Assembly: GCA_026770615.1 (NCBI GenBank)
Contig: MU631397.1
Coordinates: 170,490 to 186,440 of the forward strand
Direction of reading: 5' to 3'
Source of the DNA: Pavlovales sp. CCMP2436
Taxonomy: Eukaryota > Haptophyta > Pavlovophyceae > Pavlovales
Length of the DNA: 15,951 nucleotides
Numbering within the stretch: position 1 is the first letter of the stretch; each line of letters starts with the position of its first letter. Under the pieces are notes generated by a model. It did no database searches. It was not told the origin of the DNA and saw only the letters and a list, made by a program, of their open reading frames with translations. Positions 8,017 through 15,951 of the stretch are shown one piece after another. Made by a program: the position numbers and the translations under genes.

Positions 8017-11000
8017 ATGGGCGGCACATTTCGACCTAATAGCGCCAGACTGCTCGCCTCCCGCTTCGACCGATGGGGGCGGGGAGACTTTGGCAGCCTC
8101 GTTGCTGACTGGTCTGAAGACTGCGCGGCGGAGGCACAGCAGCGCAGCAGCCGGCGCTCCCGTCCAGCCAACCCCGAGCGAGACATCAAAGCGGCCGTCG
8201 CCCTTCTCGCCAAGGGCAAGTTCTCCGACGCCGCAAAGCTGCTTCAGAGCCACGGCCTCGCTGACATCGTGGACCTAGCCGTGATCCAGGAGGTTTCCCA
8301 AGCCAGCGGTCATCCCGGGCCTAGACACCACCAACCGTCTCGTTGTCGGCGTCACGGAGATGGAGGAGGCATACCGAGGACTCAAGACCGACAAGGCACA
8401 GAGTGCCTCGCCCTGGCGATACGAGTACCTCATCCCACTCGCCCCGACGGAGCCTTTCGTGGGCGACGCTGCACGCCACGTGCTCGGGTCGCACGCCTGG
8501 CTGGCATCATCCTTCGCCAACGGCGATCTGCCCCCCTGCTTCTACTTCGTCTTCTGCGCCGCACGGTGCGTGCCACACCGCAAGTGTGCGGTCCAGGCCG
8601 GCGTCGCGGAGTCTGCGCGGCCAATCGGCATCTCGTGCGCGCTGAGACGGGGTCTCACCAAGGGAGTCTTCCTCAACAAGGGCCTTTGCGGCGAGATCGA
8701 GGACTACCTCTTTCCGCAGCAGCTGGGAGTGCTCGTCTCGGCAGGCGGGACGAAGCTCATCTTTGGCGTGCGCGAGCTCCTCGAGAACCCCAGCTTCTGC
8801 ATCGCCAACTCCGACATCTACAACGCGTTCAACGAGGGCGACCGCGCAGAGATGGTGGCGCGCACCCTCGCCAGCTCCTCCGGCCTTGCCCCGCTCGCAC
8901 GCCTCTTCTACGCCACGCTTGCCCCCAAGTACCCCATCTTCGTCAGCGGCAAGGGCGGCGGCTTGACGCCCATGGGCAGGGACGGCGAGACGGGTGTCGC
9001 CCAAGGGTCGGTGAAGGGCGGAGTCGCCTTAGCGATCTCCATCCACCCCGAGCTACAGGTGCTGGACGCAGAGCTGCGGCCATACGGTGAGGGCGCTCGC
9101 GCCGGCCACGACGATGTACGGGCGGTCGGCCCGCCCCATATCGTCTTCCCGGCGATGCAGCGCTTCCATGACGCGCTCTTCGCGCGGCTCAGCCTCGTCG
9201 TGCAACCGGCCAAGTGCGAGTGCTGGATCGATGAGGCCCACATCGATTCCCTCGACATCCACCGCGGCATGGTGACGTGCAGCCACCTACTCGACGGCGT
9301 GAATCCGTACTACGGCGTCATGTGCTACGGCATCCCCATCGGGTCGGAGGAGTACATCAAGCTTGCCCTAGCTGGTAAATGTGACGAGATCGCATGCATC
9401 TCAACCAAGCTAATCACTTCGCTTAGCTCGTCACACAAGCAACAGCTCTGGCTCTTGACCCCCTTCTCCACGGCGCGCAAATTCAAGTACCTTGCGCGGC
9501 ACTGCTACCCGGACCACTCGCACGAGGCATGCACCCGCTTCGACGCGATCATCTACGCGCAGGCGACGCACGCGCTAGGAGTCTCGCTCGACGACGATCA
9601 GTTCGCGACCACCCGCCTCGCGCTTCTCCGCCGCTACCGTGGCGCCGGACTTCGGCGAATGGTCGACATCGCGCCGGGCGCCTTCTATGGCGCCATGGTG
9701 CAGGCGGTGCCAGCCTTTCTCGACGTGTGGGCCGACGCGACCAACCCGGCCAGCGGCGTCACGCAGCGCGGGATGCTCGAGCTGCCGCAGGTCGAGCGCA
9801 CGGTGGGGCGGAACTCCTTTATGGACATCCAGCAGCACGGCTGGCGCGCGTACCAGCTGCCGTCTTCCGGGGCAGGCTCTCTGCCACCGCCGCTACAGGG
9901 ACAGGCCTTCCGCCGCTGCTGGTTGCTGCTGCAGTAAGAGGCCGGCATCGCAACAGGAGCGGGGCCCAATGGAGATCGGCCAACCTCCGTGCTCCACCTA
10001 CCTCCAGAAGAAGCATGGCCGACGGCGCGCAGGAGCGCCGGCAGGCTGTGCCTCAACATGCAGAAGGACCTCACCGACGACCTGGAGGCTCACCGGTACG
10101 ACGTGCTCAAGATGCAGATCAACGCGCGACACCGCAGCGATCGCGCCGTATACCTCTTCAGGAGCCTCGATCGCAACAGCTCCGCCTGGGTCGCTACACT
10201 ACCGGGCGGCCACGGGCTCTGCAACACCAGCGAGTGGGTGGAGATCACCGCGCGCTTCTTCGGCGTCCAGAGCCCCATCTGCGCCGGCCTCGTCGCGCGC
10301 GGCGCGCGGCTCTTCGGCCACCTCATCGACGCGTTCAGAGACAACCTCGTCGCAGCCACGGGCGCAGGCGTCACCGGCGGCCACATCGCCAAGTTCCGGC
10401 ACGACCCGATTCTCGCCCTCCTCGCGGAGTTCGCAAGGTCTGTGGGTGCGTTCGCGCGCACCGAGGTTGAGACATCTTTGGCTCGGTGCTCGCCACCAAC
10501 CCAGCGGCCTACCACCTCTACTACGGCGGAGTCGGCCGGCGACCCGGGCCGAAGGTCGACTTTTACGCCGAGTACGACCACTGGGGTGGGCATGCAGTTC
10601 CGCGGCTATTCGAACTCAAGACCATCGCGTTCTGCCCTACTCGGTACAAGGACACCGGCGGGCAGTACCCGCAGGGCGCGGTGGGCAGGCGCGCCTACGC
10701 GCTACCTGGCGAGCGCATCAAGGAACTCATCAAGCTCGACCGCGACTTCTTTCACACACCAGCCGGGCAGACTGGCCCAATGAAGGCCAGCGCGCTGACC
10801 TTCTGCCCCCCTGGCGGCGACCCGTTCACTGCTCTCGCAGTTGGCGCATTTGGGGAGTTTTCGGTCGGCTTGGAAACGCTGGTCGCCGACTTCGCCAGCA
10901 TGGGCGCACGCGCACTGCGAGGGTGCACGGAGGCTCCCTCCGAACATCTCGCACGCACCGCCCTACTGTGGAAGATGCGGCAGGAGATCGGTATGTGCGC

Positions 11001-11148
11001 CCTGCGTGGACACGCAAAGGTCATCATAGCGCGCGCGCGTATGGAGAACGTCGGTGGCGGCGGCGCGGCACACGGTGGCGCAGACGACGACGGCACCGAG
11101 GAGTGGGCTGAGGGCGTATACCACCAGCGACAAGAGACGCGGTCGTGA
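8017..11148 (+). pseudogene. Non-LTR-type reverse transcriptase with C-terminal nuclease-like domain, broken
   Basis: The N-terminal module (frame 1 from the ATG at 8017, LLAKGKFSDAAKLLQSHGLA) is followed by a one-base frame change at about 8296-8304. The RT domain is in frame 2: WRYEYL, RPIGISCALRR, motif A SDIYNAFN (Asp at 8813-8815), AQGSVKGG (about 8999-9022), the catalytic pair as GHDD (9104-9115), and PAKCECW. Frame 2 meets TAA at 9935-9937, yet the same frame continues with conserved-type sequence (SAWVATLPGG, FRHDPILALL). A second frame change, a net loss of one base, occurs near 10468. Frame 1 then carries KVDFYAEYDHW, FELKTI (10609-10626) and FTALAVGAFGEFS to the stop at 11146-11148; Asp 10558-10560 with Glu-x-Lys at 10612-10620 resembles a PD-(D/E)XK nuclease. 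Domain order is that of RT proteins repeated in algal genomes. No long terminal repeats were seen; an A8 tract at 11263-11270 may mark the 3' end. Confidence 0.8.
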
Positions 11149-11552
11149 CATGAAGCCGCGTAGGCCCGCCACCTGGGCGATCACTGGCTGAATTCGTCGG
11201 CCGTACGCACATCAGATTTGCCTGACTTCTGCTGCCTGTCTTCCTATAAGTAAGTCGTAGTCAAAAAAAAGATCGAGGGCGGGGAGGCTCCGGTAATGAG
11301 AGCGAGACCCTGTTGGATCAAAGGAGGATAAACGAATCAATTGTATCTTCCTTTGGTGGGCCGCTTTCTGGCCCGAAATACACACTACGACAGCACCTCA
11401 ACATCCTTTGATTCCGCATAATTCCTGGGCTCCCCAGGCTGCGCTGCGGAAATAGCGATTTTTAAATGTCGGGTCAAACAAATCGCTCAGAACAAATCGT
11501 GGACGGGTCAAACACGTCAAACACTTGTCACGCTCTCTAGTCGAGCGATCCC
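11149..11552. other. Spacer between the RT element and the ankyrin gene
   Basis: Contains an A8 tract at 11263-11270 that could be the tail of the upstream retroelement, and repeated GGGTCAAAC words at about 11470 and 11507 just before the ankyrin start. No gene or RNA was recognised. Confidence 0.45.
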
Positions 11553-12747
11553 ATGTCCGACTTTGAGATTGCGGGGGAGGATGCCAGGCGCAACAACGCC
11601 ACTGGGGTTCAGGTGAGCCCGCCCGCGCCCCACCAGACCGCCCGCCCGCCCAATCTGCACCCGCACAGTAACCGCGCGCGATACCCCCCTACACCCTTCC
11701 CGCACCAGTCTTCCGACGACGAGCATCAGATGTCACTGAAGCTCGTGGCGGATCCGTGGCGATTCATGCGAGTACAGACTCTATGGGACCTCGCGCGGGT
11801 CGCGATGCACGAGCTCCGTGAGGCTTGCCGTGCTGGGGACGTGAGCCGTGTGCGCATTCTGATCCAGGCCGGCGTTGACGTGCCTGGCGACGCGCTCACG
11901 GATGCGAGCGTCAGAGACCACGCCGACCTCGTTCGTCTCCTGCTCGATCCATCACTGGACGTCGACGTGAACTACGTCAGGGAGGCGGCGACAACGCGCT
12001 GATATTGGCGTGCGCCACGGGCCAAGCCGAATGCGCGAACTCCTGATCGAGGCCGGCGCCGACGTGAACTACGCTGATGGTGAAATTGGCTTAAGCGCGC
12101 TCATGGTGGCGAGCGACCGAGGGCATATCAACTGCGCGCGCCTCCTGCTCGAGGCCAGCGTCGATGTCAACCACGCCGACGAGCTTGCGGAATTATTCAG
12201 CGTGCAAGTTGGTTTCACCGCGCTCACCCAAGGGGGCATCCGGCTCGACATGGTGCAGCTACTCTGCGCCTACGGCGCGCGGCGCAAGAATCTCCACTCG
12301 AGCGCACCCGTTGATTGCCGCGCGTGAGTGCAACAGACGAGCCGCTGGAGCACGCAGCTGCGTCATTTCGAGCTCCTCACGCCAGCGCGCGTGCGCCAGC
12401 TCCTCGTGGGCGGGGCAGTCGTGCACGCGAGCGACGGCAGCGGCGACGGCGCGCCCACGCCGCTCGGGCTAGCGTGCACGCTGCTCGCGCGCGATCGAGT
12501 GCACGAAGGCGCTTCTCTGGTGGTGGCAGCGACAGGCCCGTGGTTATGCGATAACCACGCGCTCTTCCCCGCGCACGCGCGCGCGCGCGCGGTCGCGCTG
12601 CTCTGGCTCGGCCAGCTGCTCGTCCGGGAGGCGCGATTCGCGGGCAAAGAGATTGCGCTGCTCGACGTATGGTCGCTCGTGATGGCACACGCACTCAGCC
12701 GCAGCATGCCACCGGACTGTGTGCCCCTGCTCGGCTGGGCGGGCTAG
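11553..12747 (+). pseudogene. Ankyrin-repeat protein with algal-type C-terminal domain, broken
   Basis: Starts at ATG 11553, with a likely 96-nt intron at 11613-11708. Ankyrin-like units follow: HELREACRAGDVSRVRILIQAGVDV (frame 3), NALILACATGQAECA (frame 2, about 11988-12030) and LLIEAGADVNYADGEIGLSAL through LLLEASVDVNHAD (frame 1). The two frame changes, near 11981 and 12030, are each restored by one added base; the first lies in a G run. Frame 1 meets TGA at 12325-12327, then resumes with HFELLTPARVRQLL, HALFPAHARARAVALL and EIALLDVWSLVMAHALSR, a C-terminal block I recognise from ankyrin proteins of haptophytes and pelagophytes. Such proteins are usually protein-interaction scaffolds of unknown partner. 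It is either a young pseudogene or an intact gene with sequence errors. Confidence 0.8.
11613..11708 (+). other. Likely first intron of the ankyrin gene
   Basis: CAG then GTGAGC at the donor, a C-rich interior, and CGCACCAG at the acceptor. At 96 nt it keeps the reading frame, and the interior translates to Pro/His-rich low-complexity sequence unlike the flanks. Its presence argues that this copy was not retrotransposed from mRNA. Confidence 0.65.
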
Positions 12748-13071
12748 CGCGAGCGCTGGCGTCTCTAGTTGACCGAAACAGGCTCGCGCCGCGCTCGGCA
12801 TGCGTACGAAAATATAGTCTAAAAAGAAGAAAAAGAAAAAAGAAAAATGTAATTGACAGGGGTCTAGCTAGCTGAGAGCGATGCGCAGTACGCATTGTGG
12901 CATAATTAAACGGGTCCGGGTTGTACAGAGGATTGGAAACCTTAGGGGGCTTTTCGGTAAGCAAGTGGCCAGGCGGCTGTTTTGTCCGCCGCACGGGTTG
13001 AGGGGCTGCAGGGTGAGGAGAGTGAGGGGCTGCGCCCCGCCTGTGAACTGATCCTAAATTCGGCGCCGATA
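12748..13071. other. Spacer downstream of the ankyrin gene
   Basis: An A/G-rich tract (about 12820-12847) follows the ankyrin stop by about 70 bases. At 12974-12991 GGCGGCTGTTTTGTCCGCC can form a short stem-loop. GGGGCTGC recurs at 13003 and 13026. No gene was recognised. Confidence 0.45.
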
Positions 13072-13152
13072 TCTCACTTTTCCCAGAATTGGTACCGGTC
13101 TCACTTTTCCCAAAATTGGTATCGGTCTCACTTTTCTCAAGATTGGTATCGG
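13072..13152. repeat. 27-bp tandem repeat, three units
   Basis: Units at 13072, 13099 and 13126 of TCTCACTTTTCCCA-AATTGGTA-CGG with one to four differences between them. The unit is a multiple of three, so open frames on both strands repeat a nonapeptide (SHFSQNWYR on plus, with related repeats on minus). No flanking exon supports coding. Confidence 0.85.
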
Positions 13153-13680
13153 CGGAAGAGACTGCAGTGATGGGGGCTGCGGGAGAGATGGGGTCTTGGG
13201 TAGCGGTTGGCTGCGACTTGCGCGTCGAGGGAAGGATGTGCCTGCGCCCCCGCATGCCCTTCGTGGGTCTGCGCCTCCGCTTCCCACGAGGTCGGTGTGA
13301 GCGAAGGTTAAGACGCTGGCAGGTGGCTCGCGCGTTAGGGGCTGAGGGCGAGACGGCCGGGATTGTCGGGTTGTGGATTGGCGGCGCGCGTAAGCTGCGC
13401 CTCCTGCTCGCCCCTCGTGTGGCTGTGATCGAGGTCCGCGGAGTCGACGGGGCGGGATCGGGGGGGGACGGGGGATCGCGCCTGCGAACTCGTCGGGGAA
13501 GTTGGCGGGTTAAAGACTTTTTTTGTGTATCACGTTTTTAAAAATTGTCTATTAAAGGGATTTAGCCTCAACTAATTTCTGTACTTGGTGTCAGTTGACA
13601 TTGTCAGCTGAAAATGTTTGGGATACTATTTTTGGGGTAGCGGCTGGGTTCTTCAGAGTCGGGTTTCCAGGATACAGTTA
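13153..13680. other. G-rich stretch with one unsupported open frame
   Basis: A plus-strand frame is open from 13089 to 13541 (150 codons) through the 27-bp repeat and a G-rich block. It has no recognised motif, and the strand composition (many G, few stops) can explain it. The rest, 13542-13680, is mixed AT-rich sequence with nothing identified. Confidence 0.4.
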
Positions 13681-13682
13681 TA

Positions 13683-14325
13683 CATACGGGGCCCCGGGCC
13701 CCCGGGTCGCGGGCATGAAGAAGGCTGACTATCATTGAGATGTCGGAGGCTCAGCTACTTAGCAAATTACATACAAACAATTGTTCAATCGGGTCGAAAT
13801 CCGAATTAGTGGCACGATTCCGCACTGGGGAGGGGGAAAAGTGGTGGCCGGGACGAAGATGTAAACACTGTTCACCTCTGCGCGCTAAGTGTCGATAGTT
13901 GATGTCGGATAGAGCCCTCCTCGATGGTCGGAGCACACCTCGTGTGCCTCTCAGGTGCCTCTATGGTCGACAACATGCTAAAGGTAGCTAACATTTCCGA
14001 TTCTCAGCGTTCGGAAGCGTAAAGAAAGTCATGGTTCCCGAAGTGGTACACAAAAGTTAGTTGCAGATTCGTGAATGGGGCGCCTTTGTGTATAACCTCC
14101 GTTTCGTGAGTAGCTCCGAAAGATTTTCACTGGATTTTTCGAATTTCCCCCCGGACTGGCCACTTATTCGGATTTCGACCCAATCTAGCTTAAATTACTA
14201 TGATATGCGTCTACTGACTAACTACTAACTAGTACGTAACTACTAACTACTACGGAAGATTATAAAAAACGAGGTTCAATTAACTACTTAATGCGACGGC
14301 TTTGATTATTGCCAGAGATCCTATG
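13683..14325. mobile_element. Longer non-autonomous element related to the MITE family
   Basis: TA at 13681-13682 and 14326-14327 bracket a segment whose right end (GATTATTGCCAGAGATCCTATG) resembles the right end of MITE copy C (CTTATTGCCTGCGATCCTATG). Its left part, read on the minus strand (about 13786-13743), carries the MITE interior ATTGTTTGTATGTAATTTGC. A 23-bp inverted repeat, 22 matching, lies inside at 13791-13813 and 14159-14181. The left end has a GC-rich insertion GGGGCCCCGGGCCCCCGGG. No transposase frame is present. The terminal match is imperfect, so the boundaries are provisional. Confidence 0.5.
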
Positions 14326-14334
14326 TATGATGTA

Positions 14335-14503
14335 CAGGGTGCTGTCGCGAGCAATAAGAAACCGTCACGTTAAGAAACTGAGCCTCAATATTAGTGCCCT
14401 TCAATAGTAAGTTAAGCAAAATTTAAGCATTGTTTGTATGTAATTTGCTAAGAAACTGAGCCCCAGTCTCAAAAGCGCCGTTCTTATTGCCTGCGATCCT
14501 ATG
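14335..14503. mobile_element. MITE copy C, 169 bp, downstream of SF3A3
   Basis: Flanked by TA at 14333-14334 and 14504-14505. The left end CAGGGTGCTGTCGCGAGCAA and right end TTGCCTGCGATCCTATG are imperfect inverted repeats, followed inward by AATAAGAAACCGTCACG and CGCCGTTCTT. It starts about 80 bases after the SF3A3 stop codon and may lie in, or supply, the end of its transcript. Confidence 0.8.
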
Positions 14504-14584
14504 TAGCTCAGCCACTGCGCATATATGCACTACATATTCGCACGAGCCCCCGGTGGGCCACACGCAGTCCCAGCCGCCGGCTGG

Positions 14585-15860
14585 CTAGAGCAAGCCCTGC
14601 CGCGCGAGGTCGTCGTAAGTCTTCTTTGGCATCACGTTGCCCATCGAGTCCTAGAATAGCAAAAGTATAGTAAGTGAGTTAGTTTGACCCTTCAACACAC
14701 CCGCAAACGCCCTAGGCGTTGAGGGAGGTGGCTTTCATGATATTGTTGTGCTTGTCGCGGAAGAGCATATGGCTGCATTGGCTGTGTTTGCATGTTGTGA
14801 TATTTTAGGGCGAGCTGGTGCTTAAGGGAGAGGGGGGGTGGGGGTGGAAGTCTTCTTTCTTGGGTGCTTAAGAGAGAGGGGGGGTGGGGTGGAAGTCTTC
14901 TTTCTTGGGTGCTTAAGAGAGGGGGGGTGGGGTGGAAGTCTTCTTTCTTGGGCATCACGTTGCCTATCAAGTCCTTAGTATGGGGGGAGGAGAGGGGGGG
15001 GAGGGAGGGGGTTAGGGCTAGGGTTAAAGTTAGGTAGTAGTATTATTGTTCTTGTTCTTTCTGTTCTCCCTGTGAACATTATTAAATTAAGTATAATCAG
15101 TTATTACCGAATCAGTCTATCCGGACAGGAATTAATGTTACACAAGGTAATTCTGATTTGTTGTCGACATTAACTAGTTATTATATGTAGCTTTTAGTGA
15201 TGAGTGATGAGTGAGGAGTGATGAGTGTTAAGTTATTAGATATAATGATTACTTATTATATTTAGTGATTAGTTATTATTATTAGTGATTAGTGACGAGT
15301 AATTATAATGAGTGATTACCTCGTACTCCTCGTCGATCTCCGCGACAAATTTCTGCTTGCGCGTCTCCGTCTGCAGCGCCTGTTTTAAATAGTTTTATGT
15401 ATGTTTGTTATTAGTATTGAATGCAGTGATGAACTATATTACAGTCATCACGCCATGCAACTTCCAGCAAGGCCATGCCTTATACACATGGGGGGGGGGA
15501 GGTGGGGTCAGCGGTTTAGCCCCGCGCCTCCCTTCCCGACATTTGATTGAGCGCAGAAGAGGAGATTGAGACTTTGGATTCAAAAGATCGTTGTCTCTAG
15601 GCGGGCTGTCAACAGACACGTCATTAAAGAAAGAATTTGTCATTAAAGAAAGAATGTAAAAGTAAAAGAAAAAAGTCAAAGAATAAAAAGTCAAAGAAAA
15701 AGTAGAAGAAGAAGTAAAAAAAGAAGAAAAAAAGAGTAAAAAGCAAAAAAAAAAAAGCAAATAAAAGCAAAAGCAAAAAAAGAGCATACCTTGTGCAGTG
15801 CGTAGGCATCGTCGATCATAGTGATGCCGTGAAACCCTTTGCTGTTCGGGGGGGGCAGAC
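14585..15860 (-). CDS. SF3A3: SF3A3 (SF3a60/Prp9) splicing factor subunit, last three exons, 5' part outside window
   Basis: Exons on the minus strand are 15860-15790 (enters in phase 1), 15379-15320 and 14650-14585, with phase 0 introns between them. They encode the last 65 residues. These include PNSKGFHGITMIDDAYAL, then EIDEEYE joined to DSMGNVMPKKTYDD and the terminal ARQGLL-stop, matching the conserved SF3A3 C-terminus (EEYEDS-GNV-KKTY-DL-RQGLL). SF3A3 is part of the SF3a complex that joins 17S U2 snRNP and helps recognise the branch point in the nucleus. Splice signals are good: donors GTATGC and GTAATC; acceptors CTCTCAG, AAAACAG and TATTCTAG; branch-like TACTAAT before the middle exon and AACTAAC before the last. 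The entry exon has a CCC CCC CCG run giving Pro-Pro-Pro where the family has a Gly-Ile-Pro-like stretch; length is kept. Confidence 0.92.
14817..14950 (-). repeat. Three tandem units of about 45 bp in the last SF3A3 intron
   Basis: Units at 14817, 14863 and 14908 read GGTGCTTAAG, a GA/G-rich run, then GGAAGTCTTCTTTCTT. On the minus strand the last part (AAGAAAGAAGACTTCC) resembles the AAGAAGACTTAC of the terminal exon, so the array seems to have been seeded by the exon copy next to it. Confidence 0.8.
14938..14985 (-). other. Partial duplicate of the SF3A3 terminal exon with an acceptor
   Basis: The minus strand reads ATACTAAG then GACTTGATAGGCAACGTGAT and GCCCAAGAAAGAAGACTT; the true exon reads TATTCTAG then GACTCGATGGGCAACGTGAT and GCCAAAGAAGACTT. 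The copy is open and runs on through the 45-bp units to a stop at 14692-14694, so splicing here would give a different C-terminus of about 93 residues. Confidence 0.75.
15009..15033. repeat. Short telomere-like motif run
   Basis: GGTTAGGGCTAGGGTTAAAGTTAGG inside the SF3A3 intron contains one or two TTAGGG-like words. It is too short and degenerate to call an interstitial telomere. Confidence 0.3.
15194..15318 (-). repeat. Degenerate AGTGAT minisatellite next to an SF3A3 donor
   Basis: Words AGTGATG, AGTGATTAGT and TTATTATTAGTG repeat up to the donor of the middle exon. On the transcribed strand the donor itself begins GTAATCACT, the same word as the repeat, so the array appears to have spread from the splice site into the intron. 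Confidence 0.65.
15618..15787 (-). repeat. Long U/C-rich tract just after an SF3A3 donor
   Basis: The plus strand is A-rich with G (AAAGAAAGAA, AGAAGAAG, A12 run), so the transcript has about 165 nt of nearly unbroken U and C, starting a few bases after the GTATGC donor at 15789. Confidence 0.8.
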
Positions 15861-15951
15861 CTGAGAGCGGGGGGGGGGGGGGACGGGTGTGTGTGTGCGT
15901 GGAGGGGGGGGAGGGGATGTCAGTGGAGAGGGGGGGGAGGAAAAGGGAGAG
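15861..15951 (-). other. SF3A3 intron running off the window
   Basis: On the minus strand this is C- and CA-rich, with a possible branch site CACTGAC (15918-15924) about 60 bases before the CTCTCAG acceptor ending at 15861. The preceding exon is not in the window. Confidence 0.6.

Noticed and set aside
12301..12435. Intron at GTGAGT 12324 removing the ankyrin gene stop
   Set aside because: The frame-keeping acceptors found give a 27-nt intron, or remove the conserved HFELLTPARVRQLL block. A sense-to-stop change is simpler.
13089..13541. 150-codon plus-strand open frame as a gene
   Set aside because: It starts inside a 27-bp tandem repeat and continues in a G-rich, stop-poor block without recognisable motifs.
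15434..15809. Phe/Leu-rich minus-strand open frames
   Set aside because: They are translations of the polypyrimidine tract inside an SF3A3 intron.
1..15951. tRNA, rRNA, CRISPR or bacterial operon structures
   Set aside because: No T-arm consensus, rRNA segment or spaced repeat array was seen, and the genes are eukaryotic with introns.

Overview
The window looks like nuclear DNA of a microalga. Genes are spliced with GT-AG introns, coding exons are GC-rich, and the spacers are AT-rich or built from simple repeats. The ankyrin, reverse-transcriptase and transposase-like remnants resemble families I associate with haptophytes and pelagophytes. That assignment rests on recognition only, not on a search.

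Two host genes can be assembled exon by exon on the minus strand. The first (7528 down to 4431) appears complete: seven exons give a 187-residue DUF427 (NTP_transf_9) protein whose family motifs run in order across every exon junction, with matching intron phases. The second (15860 down to 14585) is the 3' end of SF3A3 (SF3a60/Prp9), a U2 snRNP splicing factor; three exons and the family's conserved C-terminus are present, and the 5' part lies beyond the window.

The plus strand carries decayed or broken coding units: the C-terminal half of a DDE/RNase H-like transposase-related protein (1-1390), a HYD1-type ADP-ribosyltransferase-like domain (about 1870-2541), a non-LTR-type reverse transcriptase with a C-terminal nuclease-like domain (8017-11148), and an ankyrin-repeat protein with one intact-looking intron (11553-12747). 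Each has single-base frameshifts or in-frame stops, so they are either pseudogenes or the sequence keeps uncorrected one-base deletions.

A short inverted-repeat transposon (MITE) family of 165-169 bp is present three times (3235, 5876, 14335). A longer related element (13683-14325) sits 9 bp from the third copy.

The least expected feature is in the introns of the two host genes. They have grown from simple repeats together with partial copies of their own splice junctions: the exon 3 donor, the exon 4 acceptor (two extra copies) and the exon 5 acceptor (two extra copies) of the DUF427 gene, and the last acceptor of SF3A3. An 88-bp inverted repeat also brackets exons 4-5 of the DUF427 gene.
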